DNA of 64,000 bases from Oscillospiraceae bacterium (lineage in GTDB: Bacteria > Bacillota > Clostridia > Oscillospirales > Ruminococcaceae): NCBI GenBank assembly GCA_021201135.1, contig JAJQGT010000006.1, positions 471,254 through 535,253 of the forward strand, written 5' to 3'. The translations under genes were made by a program, and so were the position numbers. Positions 16,205 to 25,177 of this stretch are shown piece after piece (position 1 is the first letter of the stretch; the number at the start of each line of letters is the position of its first letter). The notes beneath the pieces were generated by a model that had not been told where the DNA came from, did no database searches, and was given only the letters and a program-made list of their open reading frames with translations.

Positions 16205-19072
16205 ATGTCAGAATTATTCCACGGCTTTGCCGAAACGAGAGTCCGTGAGCTCTCCGAAATCGACGCGAAGCTCCACGAAATGAAGCACGTTAAGTCGGGC
16301 GCACGACTTATCTGGATTGAGCGCGAGGACGACAACAAGACCTTTGGCATCGCTTTCAAGACCCTGCCGGAGAACGACACCGGTGTGTTCCACATTCTTG
16401 AGCACTCGGTTCTTAACGGTTCCGACCGTTACCCCGTCAAGGAGCCGTTTGTCGAGCTTCTTAAAAACTCGATGAATACGTTTCTTAACGCAATGACTTT
16501 TTCGGACAAGACGGTTTATCCCGTTTCGAGCAAGAACAATCAGGACTTCATCAATCTGATGAAGGTTTATCTCGATGCCGTTTTCCATCCGCTTATCTAC
16601 TCGAAGCCTGAAATCTTCTATCAGGAGGGCTGGCACCACGAATTTGCCGAGGACGGCACCGTCAGCTATAAGGGTGTTGTCTTCAACGAAATGAAGGGCG
16701 CAACTTCCGACCCGGACGACATTCTCGAAGAGGCAGTCATGCAAGGGCTCTTCCCCGACAACTGCTATAAGCACAACTCCGGTGGCGCGCCGGCAAGCAT
16801 CCCCGACCTCACTTACGAGATGTTCATCGCAAACCACAAGAAGTATTATGACCCGTCGAATTCCTATATCTTCATCGACGGCAGTGTCGACATCGACACG
16901 ACACTCGGCATCATCGACGACGAGTATCTCAGTCACTACGATGCCGCTCCCGAGATTCCGCCGATAGATATGCAGAAGCCGATTGACGGCGGCGTTCTTG
17001 AGTATGAGTATGGTCTCTCACCTTCCGAGGAGTTAAATGGACATACAAGGCTTGCCTATGGCAACGTTATCGGAACCTATGACGAATACGAGAAGCTAAT
17101 CGCTATGGATGTTCTGGCAGATGTTCTGGCGGGAACAAACCATTCACCGCTCAGCAGAGCAATTCTCTCGGAAGGTCTTGCCGAGGACGTTATATTCAGA
17201 ATCTCCGACGGCATTTTACAGCCTTATGCCGTAATCGAAGTAAGAAACCTCAAGGATGAGAACAAAGATAAGGTCGAAAAGCTTGTCCGTGACACTCTTA
17301 CCGGCATTGCCGATAACGGCGTTGACCGCGAACAGCTTGAGTCCTCGATGGCAAACCTTGAATTCAAGCTCCGTGAGAAGAACTACGGACCGAAGGGTCT
17401 TGTATTCGGGCTCACCACTCTTGACACCTGGCTCTATGGCGGCGACCCCGCGACAAAGCTTGTTGTCGGCGACATGTTTGAGGATCTGAAGAAGAAGGCT
17501 GATGAAGGCTATTTCGAACAGCTCATCCGTGACGTGCTTCTTGACAACAAGCACACCTGCAAGGTTGTCCTTAAGCCCTCGCACACCTATGCCGAAACAA
17601 CCGCTGAAAAGGAACAGGCAAGACTTAAGAGAGAAGAAGAGTCATGGACTCCCGAAGAGCGCGAGGCTCTTATCGAAAAGCAAAAGAAACTCGAAGCATG
17701 GCAACACAGCGAGGATACTCCCGAGAATCTGGCAACGCTCCCGATGCTCAAGCTCTCGGATCTCCCTGACGAGCCGGAGAAGTTCCCGATGGAAGAGACT
17801 GAAATCGGCGGCATGAAGGTGCTCTTGCACAAGCTGAATACTTCCGGAATCGTCTATACAAATCTCTATTTCGACGCTACCGACCTCAGCGAAAAAGAGC
17901 TCTCTGCGGCTTCGCTTCTTTGCTCGTTACTCGGAAAGCTCGACACCAAGTCACACTCAGCCGAAAAGCTCCAAACGCTTCTTAACTTCTATTGCGGAAG
18001 CTTCGGTGCGAAGGTTTCGGCTTATCCGTCTTCCGACAATTATGACGTCAAGTTTGTCGTTTCCTTCTCGGCTCTTGAGACAAAGCTCGAAGATGCAACA
18101 AAGCTCGTCTGCGAAATTCTTTCGGAAACCATGCTCGATAACGAGACCTCCGTTATGGAGATTCTCAGGCAAGAGAAGACAGACGTCTTCCAGAGCATTC
18201 TTATGAGAGGAACGGCGGCTCCGGGCAGAGTCAACGCCCAGATTTCGCCCGCAGGCGTTGTCGGTGAATACACCTCCGGCATCAGCTACTACAAGACCCT
18301 CGGCGAGTTTGAAAGCGAGAGCAAGTCACTTCTCTCTGCTCTTGAAAGCGTCAAGAATAAGGTTCTCGGCTCCGACAGAGCTATCGTGAGCATCACCGGT
18401 GAGATGAATAGTGCCGCTGAGACGGTTGTTGAGTGCTTAAGCGCTACCCTTCCGGCTGTCGGAAAGCCCGACGGCAAGGCAGACTTGAAGCCGTTCGGCA
18501 TCAAGAAGGAGGGCATTGCGGTTCCCACTGAAATTGCCTTTGCGGCTATGGGAAGCAGTGTTACGGATCTCGGCGAGAAGGTCACCGGAGAATACAGCGT
18601 TGCGGCAAGAATCCTGACCTACGGCTACCTCTGGAACGTTATCAGAGTTCAGGGCGGTGCATACGGCACCGGATTCGTCGTAAGGGATTCCGGATATATC
18701 ACCTGCCACTCCTATCGTGATCCGAGTGCAAACCGTTCGCTCGGCTACTTCAAAAAGAGTGGCGAGTTCCTGAGAGATTTCCTGAAGAATAATGACGACC
18801 TCACCGGCTTCATCATCGGAAGCGTTTCGGACATGTTCCAGCTCACCACTCCGAGTACGAAGGGCGTTATCTCCGACAACAGATACTTCACGGGCATCAC
18901 TCCCGAGCGTGTCAATGAGAAGTACCACGAGCTCATCAGCACAACTCCCGAAAAGCTCACGGAGCTGTCCTATAACATCGACAAGGTCATCTGCGACGGC
19001 GGCATCTGCATCGTCGGCTCGAAGAAACAGCTTGACGAGTGCGAAGAGCTCGATAACGTCGAAACTCTTTAA
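16205..19072 (+). CDS. M16C insulinase-type metallopeptidase (presequence-protease family)
   Basis: A 955-residue zinc peptidase with the inverted zinc motif HILEH (His63, Glu66, His67) and the distal zinc-ligand Glu downstream (VVFNEMKGA near 160). Layout matches PreP/CymX-type M16C enzymes: active half-domain (1-260), inactive half, a long helical hinge (about 460-510, rich in EKEQARLKREEE), and two further M16-like domains. Such enzymes clamp shut around unfolded peptides and degrade them. No signal peptide, so it is cytoplasmic and likely recycles free peptides. AGGAGG 7 bases before the ATG. Transcribed alone, with its own palindromic promoter and terminator. Confidence 0.93.
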   Translation: MSELFHGFAETRVRELSEIDAKLHEMKHVKSGARLIWIEREDDNKTFGIAFKTLPENDTGVFHILEHSVLNGSDRYPVKEPFVELLKNSMNTFLNAMTFSDKTVYPVSSKNNQDFINLMKVYLDAVFHPLIYSKPEIFYQEGWHHEFAEDGTVSYKGVVFNEMKGATSDPDDILEEAVMQGLFPDNCYKHNSGGAPASIPDLTYEMFIANHKKYYDPSNSYIFIDGSVDIDTTLGIIDDEYLSHYDAAPEIPPIDMQKPIDGGVLEYEYGLSPSEELNGHTRLAYGNVIGTYDEYEKLIAMDVLADVLAGTNHSPLSRAILSEGLAEDVIFRISDGILQPYAVIEVRNLKDENKDKVEKLVRDTLTGIADNGVDREQLESSMANLEFKLREKNYGPKGLVFGLTTLDTWLYGGDPATKLVVGDMFEDLKKKADEGYFEQLIRDVLLDNKHTCKVVLKPSHTYAETTAEKEQARLKREEESWTPEEREALIEKQKKLEAWQHSEDTPENLATLPMLKLSDLPDEPEKFPMEETEIGGMKVLLHKLNTSGIVYTNLYFDATDLSEKELSAASLLCSLLGKLDTKSHSAEKLQTLLNFYCGSFGAKVSAYPSSDNYDVKFVVSFSALETKLEDATKLVCEILSETMLDNETSVMEILRQEKTDVFQSILMRGTAAPGRVNAQISPAGVVGEYTSGISYYKTLGEFESESKSLLSALESVKNKVLGSDRAIVSITGEMNSAAETVVECLSATLPAVGKPDGKADLKPFGIKKEGIAVPTEIAFAAMGSSVTDLGEKVTGEYSVAARILTYGYLWNVIRVQGGAYGTGFVVRDSGYITCHSYRDPSANRSLGYFKKSGEFLRDFLKNNDDLTGFIIGSVSDMFQLTTPSTKGVISDNRYFTGITPERVNEKYHELISTTPEKLTELSYNIDKVICDGGICIVGSKKQLDECEELDNVETL

Positions 19073-19084
19073 TCCCAAATAAAA

Positions 19085-19113
19085 TAAATCAGCCGGTTTA
19101 GTGCCGGCTGATT
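19085..19113. terminator. bidirectional terminator between the M16C protease and the NUDIX gene
   Basis: Perfect 11-bp stem AAATCAGCCGG/CCGGCTGATTT with 7-base loop, flanked by A-rich and T-rich sequence, located between two converging stops. Confidence 0.85.
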
Positions 19114-19115
19114 TA

Positions 19116-19643
19116 TTATGCTAATTCGTCCATTATTTCTTTGGCGTACTTAAGAATCGGGAGTTCGCATTGCGCTACCAATCTTCCAAGCTTGGATTCT
19201 TTAGCATTTTCATATTCTTGAAGAGCTTCTTCGTATGTAAGCTTCACTGTTGACAGATGAAAATCATTAATTTCATCAGGATTTAGATGTTTCTCACCAA
19301 AAGCCGTTATCCTGCAAAGATAGAAATTATTGATGTTATGCCTGTGTATCAAGTTATAGTAATCACTGACAACCCCAAGTTTGCAGATTACATCAACTGT
19401 AACTCCAAGTTCTTCATTCAGTTCTCTCTTAATCGCTTCTTCGGGTTTCTCACCGGGTTCTACTCCACCGCCTGACGTTCCGATATAAGAGCATTTTCCA
19501 AAATTGTCGTCACGGCTCGTCTTCACGAAATAGAATTTGCCCTCATCGTCAAAGACTATTGCCCGGGCAATATTGCGATCGTGGTCGGTGTAGGTATATT
19601 CCCACTCGGTGTCCCGGAGCTCGATATTCAGGGGTTCGTGCAT
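19116..19643 (-). CDS. NUDIX hydrolase
   Basis: 175 residues. The Nudix box GGGVEPGEKPEEAIKRELNEEL (residues about 62-83, pattern GX5EX7REUXEEXGU) is complete, with the following GV. Nudix enzymes hydrolyse nucleoside diphosphates linked to another group; the substrate here is unknown. The frame extends upstream to 19958 but those codons overlap the XRE gene and lack family similarity, so ATG 19643 is the start. It overlaps the preceding gene by 16 bases, so the two are coupled. Confidence 0.88.
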   Translation of the reverse strand: MHEPLNIELRDTEWEYTYTDHDRNIARAIVFDDEGKFYFVKTSRDDNFGKCSYIGTSGGGVEPGEKPEEAIKRELNEELGVTVDVICKLGVVSDYYNLIHRHNINNFYLCRITAFGEKHLNPDEINDFHLSTVKLTYEEALQEYENAKESKLGRLVAQCELPILKYAKEIMDELA

Positions 19644-20284
19644 TTCATTCTCTTCTTTCTTATGTTTCTCACCAGCGTCCCGATTCCGAGACCGGCGAGG
19701 GAGATTATAGCACCTACGAACCACAATGTCAAGTTCGGGAGATTGAAATCGCCGAAGGCGATGGTGTTGGCGAGCTTGAATGTGGCGTATTCGGCGAGAG
19801 TGTACATGATTCCGAAGATGACTGCTGACAGCCATTTCCACCTGCCCCAGTAGTCGTTTATCCCGATGAGAATCGAAAGCACGAAAGTCGTCACCGGCAA
19901 AACAAGACCGATAACAATCAGATAGTAGCCCATGGCGTCCGAGCCATCTGCTACACACCAGAAGAGAATCATTGCGATTGCATAAATTACCAAGTAGGTT
20001 GCGATTATTATCAGCTTGCCAACATTACGCTTGCTCTTGACGGTGTCGGTGCTTTCTTCGAGGTATTCGAGGTATTCCGTCACGGGGGATTCCTCCTTTA
20101 GAAGATGGTCGAGGGTAACGTGATAGAGGTCACTCATCTTTACGACACTTATGATGTCGGGATAGGTTTTCCCGTTCTCCCAATTTGAGACGGTCTGCCG
20201 ACTGACACCAAGGACTCCCGCCGCTTGCTCCTGAGTAAGCCCAGCCGCCAGTCTTGCGTTTTTGATTTTGGTTCCGATGTCCAT
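19628..20284 (-). CDS. XRE-family regulator fused to a membrane domain
   Basis: 218 residues. Residues 1-60 are a Cro/C1-type helix-turn-helix (LTQEQAAGVLGVSRQTVSNWENG). A linker (about 61-92) leads to four hydrophobic segments (about 93-210) ending in a basic tail. Membrane-tethered XRE regulators of this architecture are common in Clostridia and are thought to sense membrane or extracytoplasmic signals; the target is unknown. ATG 20284 is used because GGGAG lies 7 bases upstream. Overlaps the NUDIX gene by 16 bases. Confidence 0.85.
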   Translation of the reverse strand: MDIGTKIKNARLAAGLTQEQAAGVLGVSRQTVSNWENGKTYPDIISVVKMSDLYHVTLDHLLKEESPVTEYLEYLEESTDTVKSKRNVGKLIIIATYLVIYAIAMILFWCVADGSDAMGYYLIVIGLVLPVTTFVLSILIGINDYWGRWKWLSAVIFGIMYTLAEYATFKLANTIAFGDFNLPNLTLWFVGAIISLAGLGIGTLVRNIRKKRMKCTNP

Positions 20285-20413
20285 GCGAGCACTCCCTTTC
20301 TGCAAGCTTATTATAAGCTATTTTCGGGATTTTGTCTATCAATTTGTCTTTACTTATGGGATTTTTTGGTGTCAAAATGGTTTGACATGGAGGAGTTATA
20401 TGGCTGCATCCAC

Positions 20414-20463
20414 GGACGCGCCAACAAAAAAACGCCTTTCGGCGCTTCTTTGTTGGCGCGTCC
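20414..20463 (-). terminator. tRNA-Arg terminator nested in a 15-bp inverted repeat
   Basis: On minus, AGCGCC-GAAA-GGCGT followed by seven T (about 20424-20446) is a good terminator after tRNA-Arg. It is flanked by a perfect 15-bp inverted repeat, GGACGCGCCAACAAA (the tRNA 3' end plus trailer, 20449-20463) and its complement at 20414-20428. Confidence 0.8.
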
Positions 20464-20530
20464 TACAGGATTCGAACCTGTGGCCTACGGCTTAGAAGGC
20501 AGTTGCTCTATCCAGCTGAGCTAAGGACGC
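20454..20530 (-). tRNA. tRNA-Arg (anticodon TCT)
   Basis: 77 bases with encoded CCA. Acceptor GCGTCCT pairs with AGGACGC; D-arm TAGCTCAGCTGGATAGAGCA; anticodon loop CTTCTAA gives TCT, decoding AGA/AGG; T-arm ACAGGTTCGAATCCTGT. The anticodon stem ACTGC/GCCGT has one T-C mismatch in the middle pair, which is unusual. Confidence 0.93.
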
Positions 20531-20538
20531 ATAAAAAA

Positions 20539-20612
<74 letters not shown>

Positions 20613-20656
20613 AGGTTATCCGTCACCGAGAAATCTGTTTCTCAGCAACGAACGAT

Positions 20657-20685
20657 ATTATAGCATAAGAAAAGGCAAATGTCAA
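20657..20685 (-). promoter_or_regulatory. consensus SigA promoter of the tRNA-Gly/tRNA-Arg pair
   Basis: Minus strand TTGACA at 20680-20685, 17-base spacer, TATAAT at 20657-20662, about 45 bases upstream of tRNA-Gly. Confidence 0.85.
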
Positions 20686-20711
20686 GCGTTTTCTTCGGGA
20701 TTTTTTCAAAT

Positions 20712-21416
20712 TCAGACGTCTTCTTTTTTGCGCCTGAGCTTGTCGATTATTTTGTCCTTGAAGATTATCCCCACCAGTCCCAGAACCGCCACAACCGCGA
20801 ACAATATAATCGCCGCGATAAGGTTGCCGTCGCTAAGGCTTGCACCGAAAACAGTCGAGAGGATTATCGCAGGAATTCTTGCGAGCATCGAGAGGAAGAA
20901 GAACCGGGACGGCTTAATCTTCGTAAGCGGCACGATATAGGTCAAAGCATCCTTGGGCATGCCCGGAATCAGGAAGAGGATAAAGACGGTCGCCTCAAGC
21001 TTCTTATCGTCGTTTAAGAATTCGAACCGCTTGATGCCCTTGCCGTCGACAAAGGCTTCAACCACCGGCATGCCGAACTTTCTCACAGTCATGAATACAA
21101 CAACTGAACCCAATAACACTCCCAAGAAGCAAAGAACCGTTCCCCAGAAGTTTCCGAAGAGAACTCCGCCGAGGATCTGGATAACTCCGCCCGGGATGAG
21201 GGCAACGACCACCTGGAGCATCTGCAAAAGAAGGTAAACAATAACGCCCAGGACGACATTGCTGTCAACTATAGCCTGAAGGGTTTCCCTGCCCTCGTCG
21301 GTCGAGAGGAGCCTGACAAGCGGGATTCCGGCTATCGTCAGACCCACCATAACTATGACGAGTATAACAACAGCCGCGATTTTGATTGCCTTTTTGTTTT
21401 GGAAGATGTTTTTCAT
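20712..21416 (-). CDS. TVP38/TMEM64 (VTT/DedA-like) membrane protein
   Basis: 234 residues with about six membrane segments. The VTT-domain core is visible: GGVIQILGGVLFGNFWGTVLCFLGVLLGSVVVFMTVRKFG (about 75-115) and FLIPGMPKDALTYIVPLTKIKPSRFF (about 150-175), with the F/GxPxD element. The family acts in lipid scrambling or envelope lipid transport. It starts 9 bases after the stop of the next gene upstream and so may belong to the pncB cluster. Confidence 0.88.
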   Translation of the reverse strand: MKNIFQNKKAIKIAAVVILVIVMVGLTIAGIPLVRLLSTDEGRETLQAIVDSNVVLGVIVYLLLQMLQVVVALIPGGVIQILGGVLFGNFWGTVLCFLGVLLGSVVVFMTVRKFGMPVVEAFVDGKGIKRFEFLNDDKKLEATVFILFLIPGMPKDALTYIVPLTKIKPSRFFFLSMLARIPAIILSTVFGASLSDGNLIAAIILFAVVAVLGLVGIIFKDKIIDKLRRKKEDV

Positions 21417-21424
21417 AGAAAATC

Positions 21425-21967
21425 CTACCGCCGTTTTCCGTGTCCGAAAAGCTTGTGCCTCAGCTTCCTCTCATAGATATAGAGAAGCCGGTCAAGGAGT
21501 ATATCGAACATCGCAAATACAACATTGCCTACTGCCAGCAACAGAATCCAGAACCACGAAAACTCGCCCATCATGTCCGTTTCGGTGATGCCGAAGACGA
21601 AGATTATGATGAGATATGCAAGGATCATTGCGACGTTGAAGGTCGCGAACTTGAGAAGAGTTTTCAGGACCTTCGGCTTCAGCTTCTGTATGTAGACCCG
21701 AAGTATCGGATAATAGCCGAAGAGTGTGACATACATCATCGCCGCTTCCTTGTCGGGGCACATGAACAGTGAAAGGACAGACACCCCGACATAGGCGCAA
21801 AGGCTCGTTTTCAAGCCGCATTCGGTATAGAGGATATACATGAGTATTGAGCATATCATCGGGAAAACATACAGAAATATCGGGAGTATCCCCACCGAAA
21901 ACTCAAGTACAAGGCAGAGTGCCGAAACTATCCCGCCGAATGCGACGTTGAAGGCTGTCTTTCTCAT
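21425..21967 (-). CDS. five-to-six-TM membrane protein coupled to pncB; possible vitamin-transporter S component
   Basis: 180 residues, almost entirely hydrophobic helices (near 8-28, 33-52, 58-75, 80-90, 105-128, 140-160) with a basic C-terminus. Size and topology resemble ECF transporter S components (about 180-200 residues, six helices), and its ATG overlaps the pncB TGA by 4 bases. Together this suggests uptake of nicotinate or a related precursor for PncB. I see no decisive substrate motif and no ECF A/T genes nearby, so the role is inference. Confidence 0.6.
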   Translation of the reverse strand: MRKTAFNVAFGGIVSALCLVLEFSVGILPIFLYVFPMICSILMYILYTECGLKTSLCAYVGVSVLSLFMCPDKEAAMMYVTLFGYYPILRVYIQKLKPKVLKTLLKFATFNVAMILAYLIIIFVFGITETDMMGEFSWFWILLLAVGNVVFAMFDILLDRLLYIYERKLRHKLFGHGKRR

Positions 21968-23418
21968 TTCGAGAAGTGATGCGAGTGCTCGTTAAGAAGC
22001 TCCTGCTTGATATCCCAGAGCTTCTGGGAAAGGTCGACATAGTGTATATGCGGGTTCTCGAAACGAAGAACCGAATCCCACATTGTGGCGATTTCGCGGA
22101 TGCAGTGGTTTCTGCTCTCACTCAAAGTCGGCATGTTGTAAACGCACTCGCCATTCTTGAAGATTGGCACAAGAAGCTCACGGGCGGTGTAGTTCTCGAG
22201 AGTTCTGCGCTTCCATGTATAGTCGGGGTCGAAGATTTCGAGCGGCTCCATGTCGTTGACGGATTCGTCGTGCAGGCAGAGATAATCCGCAATCGCCTTA
22301 CCGTTTTCGTTGTCATAAAGGCGATAAAGCTTCTTGAAGTGAGGAGTCGTAATCTTCTGAACGTTCTCGGAAATCTTAATCTTCGGGATGACGTTGCCGT
22401 TCTCGTCTTCAAATGCGACGAGCTTATAAACGCCGTCGAGGACGGACGAAGGCTTCGAGGTGATGAGTCTTTCGCCGACGCCGAAGGAATCTACCTTTGC
22501 TCCCTGCAAAAGCATATCACGGATGAGATACTCATCGAGGGAGTTCGAAGCTGTAATCTTGCAGTCGGGATATCCGGCATCATCGAGCATCTTTCTCGCT
22601 TTCTGAGAAAGATAGGTTATATCGCCCGAGTCGATTCTGATGCCCTTGGGGCGCTTGCCGAGGGGCTTCAGAACTTCATCAAAAGCCTTGATTGCGTTCG
22701 GAACGCCGCTCTTGAGGACGTTATAGGTATCTACAAGAAGCGTTGCGTTGTCGGGATAAACCTCGCAATAAGCCTTGAAGGCTTCATATTCGGTGTCAAA
22801 CATCTGAACCCACGAGTGAGCCATGGTTCCGGTTGCCGGGACGCCGAACTCTTCGTCCGTAAGAGCGCATGCCGTTGCCGCCGCTCCGCCGATGTATGCG
22901 GCTCTTGCTCCGAGAACTGCCGCATCGGGACCGTGAGCCCTGCGTGAACCGAACTCGGCGATTACTCTGCCCTCGGCGGCTCTGACGATTCTGTTAGCCT
23001 TGGTGGCGATGAGCGACTGGTGGTTGATTGTGAGGAGCAAAAACGTCTCAAGAAGCTGAGCCTGAATTGCGGGAGCCCTGATTGTCATTATCGGCTCGTT
23101 CGGGAAGACTACAGTTCCCTCGGGAACCGCCCAGACATCGCCGGTGAACTTGAAGCTCTTCAAGTACTCCAAAAAGTCTTCGGAAAACTGGTTCTTGGAT
23201 CTGAGATATTCGATATCCTTATCGTCAAAGTGCAGGTTCTTTATGTAGTCGATCGCCTGCTCAAGTCCAGCCGCGATGACATAGCCGCCGTCGCCGGGAA
23301 CTCTACGATAGAAGAGGTCGAAATAGCAGACCCTGTCCATCAGCCCTTTTTCGAAGTAGCCGTTGCCCATTGTCAGCTCGTAGTAGTCAAAAAGCATTGT
23401 GTAATTTACGTTGTTCAT
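21964..23418 (-). CDS. pncB: nicotinate phosphoribosyltransferase
   Basis: Salvages nicotinate to nicotinate mononucleotide for NAD synthesis, using PRPP and ATP. 484 residues, the long form typical of Firmicutes. Motifs: YELTMGNGYF near residue 13, EFGSRRAHGPDAA near 155 (the EFG-RRAH signature around the active site), GTMAHSWVQMF near 195 and IRIDSGDITYLS near 260. Its last bases overlap the following membrane-protein start and its first bases overlap rluB, making a tight rluB-pncB-membrane protein unit. Confidence 0.95.
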   Translation of the reverse strand: MNNVNYTMLFDYYELTMGNGYFEKGLMDRVCYFDLFYRRVPGDGGYVIAAGLEQAIDYIKNLHFDDKDIEYLRSKNQFSEDFLEYLKSFKFTGDVWAVPEGTVVFPNEPIMTIRAPAIQAQLLETFLLLTINHQSLIATKANRIVRAAEGRVIAEFGSRRAHGPDAAVLGARAAYIGGAAATACALTDEEFGVPATGTMAHSWVQMFDTEYEAFKAYCEVYPDNATLLVDTYNVLKSGVPNAIKAFDEVLKPLGKRPKGIRIDSGDITYLSQKARKMLDDAGYPDCKITASNSLDEYLIRDMLLQGAKVDSFGVGERLITSKPSSVLDGVYKLVAFEDENGNVIPKIKISENVQKITTPHFKKLYRLYDNENGKAIADYLCLHDESVNDMEPLEIFDPDYTWKRRTLENYTARELLVPIFKNGECVYNMPTLSESRNHCIREIATMWDSVLRFENPHIHYVDLSQKLWDIKQELLNEHSHHFSK

Positions 23419-24188
23419 TTTCTCTTGCCTCGATTATTTTTATTTTGGGAAGACGCGCTTCCCTTTTGAATAGCATTTCTTAATGCCGTAAGCTCCGCCG
23501 GTGTCAACTCACGATAGTCGCCCGACTTCAGCATTCCAAGCTTTATAGGTCCGACAGCGGTTCTCTTAAGTCTTGCAACCTCGAGCCCCACTGCGTTGCA
23601 CATGCGCCTTATCTGGCGGTTTCTGCCCTCACGGATGGTTATCTGAAGGACCACCCTGCCCTCTTCCTTCGTGAGCACGAGAACTGTCGCAGGAAGAGTT
23701 TTCTTGCCGTCATCAAGGACCACACCTTCGGAGAGCTCGACAAGCTGTTCCTCGGTGATGTCCGGTCTGACCGTTACCCGATATGTTTTTGAGATGTGAC
23801 AGCTCGGGTGCATGATGGCGTTTGCCATCGCACCGTCGTTTGTGAAGAGAAGAAGCCCCTCGGAGTTCATATCAAGCCTGCCGATGGGATATACTCTTTC
23901 CTCCACTCCCTCAAGAAGCTCTGTCACGCATCTTCTGCCCCTGTCGTCGCTCATCGTCGTGACATATCCTCGGGGCTTATTCAGCATAATATAGATGTTA
24001 TTTTTCTTCTCATCGGTTGGAAGATTGATGCCGTCTATGCTGATTATATCCTTTCTCGGGTCTGCTTTGTCGCCAAGCTTGCATGGTCTGCCGTTTACCT
24101 TGACCCTGCCCTCGGAAATCATAGCCTCTGCTTTCCTTCGGGAGGTGACTCCGCAGTCGGAGATGATTTTCTGTATTCTTTCCGTCAT
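23415..24188 (-). CDS. rluB: 23S rRNA pseudouridine synthase, RluB/RsuA family
   Basis: Isomerises uridine to pseudouridine in rRNA. 257 residues: an N-terminal S4 RNA-binding domain (ERIQKIISDCGVTSRRKAEAMI), then the catalytic domain with GRLDMNSEGLLLFTNDG (catalytic Asp near 104) and the REGRNRQIRRM motif near 185. A Lys/Gln/Asn-rich tail follows. RluB and RsuA cannot be fully separated by eye, but the length and the REGRxRQIRRM context fit RluB. Overlaps pncB by 4 bases. Confidence 0.92.
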   Translation of the reverse strand: MTERIQKIISDCGVTSRRKAEAMISEGRVKVNGRPCKLGDKADPRKDIISIDGINLPTDEKKNNIYIMLNKPRGYVTTMSDDRGRRCVTELLEGVEERVYPIGRLDMNSEGLLLFTNDGAMANAIMHPSCHISKTYRVTVRPDITEEQLVELSEGVVLDDGKKTLPATVLVLTKEEGRVVLQITIREGRNRQIRRMCNAVGLEVARLKRTAVGPIKLGMLKSGDYRELTPAELTALRNAIQKGSASSQNKNNRGKRK

Positions 24189-24215
24189 TATATCACCGTC
24201 ATATTTTTGTATATT

Positions 24216-25103
24216 TCAGCCGATATGCGTTACTGCTCCCACCATTGAGAAGCAGTAATCATAAAGGTTTGTGTGGTCATACCAGTCGTTCGGGTCGCTC
24301 AGTGTAACGCAGATAAGCGTTACTCCGTCACGCTCGCATGCGGAAACAAGGCATCTTCCCGCCTTATCGGTAAAGCCTGTCTTCACACCTATAACGCCGT
24401 CGCAGGAGCTAAGGAGCTTATTCGAAATTGAAAGCCAGAAGCTCTCGCCGTCGCCGAACTCAAGGCAGATGGATTTCGTCCCGCAGATTTCTCTGAACGT
24501 CTCATCAGAAAGAGCAAGACGTGTGAGATTTGCCATGTCAAGAGCAGTCGAATAGTGCTCGTCGGTATAATCGTCAAGTCCCGATGGCGTGACAAAGTGG
24601 GTATTCGTCAGCCCGAAGTTTTCGGCTTTTTCGTTCATAAGGTCGACAAAGTCTTCAATGCTTCCCGCAACCGCCACTGCGGCGGCATTTGCGGCATCGT
24701 TGCCGCTCGGTAGCATCATGCCATAGCATAGAATCCTCTTTGTGACTATCTTGCCATCACTTAACCCCATTGACGAGCCCTCGACCTTGATAGCCTCGCT
24801 GTCGACCGTGAACCAATCGTCGATGTCGCCGGATTCAAGCGTCAGAAGAGTTGTCATTATCTTCGTCGTGCTTGCCATCGGGAGCTCAAGCTCGGCGTTT
24901 TTCTCATAAAGAACCCTGCCGGTTTCGTACTCGACGACCACCGCCGCCCTTGCCGCAATCTGGGGCTCTGAGCGCACGGATGCCGACAAAACACTCGAGC
25001 TCGCCTGTGACGAAGCGCTACGCGACCTTATGCAGATGCAGGACGCCATCACAACAAGACATATCATGCAGACGGCAACCCGCTTGATTGTATATTTATC
25101 CAT
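24216..25103 (-). CDS. D-alanyl-D-alanine carboxypeptidase (DacB/PBP5 family)
   Basis: 295 residues. A signal peptide (about 1-30), then a serine peptidase S11 domain with all three penicillin-binding motifs: STTK (Ser78-Lys81), SGN in MLPSGNDAAN near 130, KTG in GVKTGFTDKAG near 220. It trims the terminal D-Ala of peptidoglycan stem peptides outside the membrane. The protein stops after the catalytic domain, lacking the C-terminal anchor of PBP5. ytfJ next to it and sporulation genes elsewhere suggest a DacB-like role in spore cortex, but that is inference. RBS is weak for the chosen ATG. Confidence 0.9.
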   Translation of the reverse strand: MDKYTIKRVAVCMICLVVMASCICIRSRSASSQASSSVLSASVRSEPQIAARAAVVVEYETGRVLYEKNAELELPMASTTKIMTTLLTLESGDIDDWFTVDSEAIKVEGSSMGLSDGKIVTKRILCYGMMLPSGNDAANAAAVAVAGSIEDFVDLMNEKAENFGLTNTHFVTPSGLDDYTDEHYSTALDMANLTRLALSDETFREICGTKSICLEFGDGESFWLSISNKLLSSCDGVIGVKTGFTDKAGRCLVSACERDGVTLICVTLSDPNDWYDHTNLYDYCFSMVGAVTHIG

Positions 25104-25177
25104 AAACTTTTTCGTATTCCTTTCCGGTTGCGAAAGCAACTGTTTGATACGATTAGTTTGTGGACATACATCAAAAA

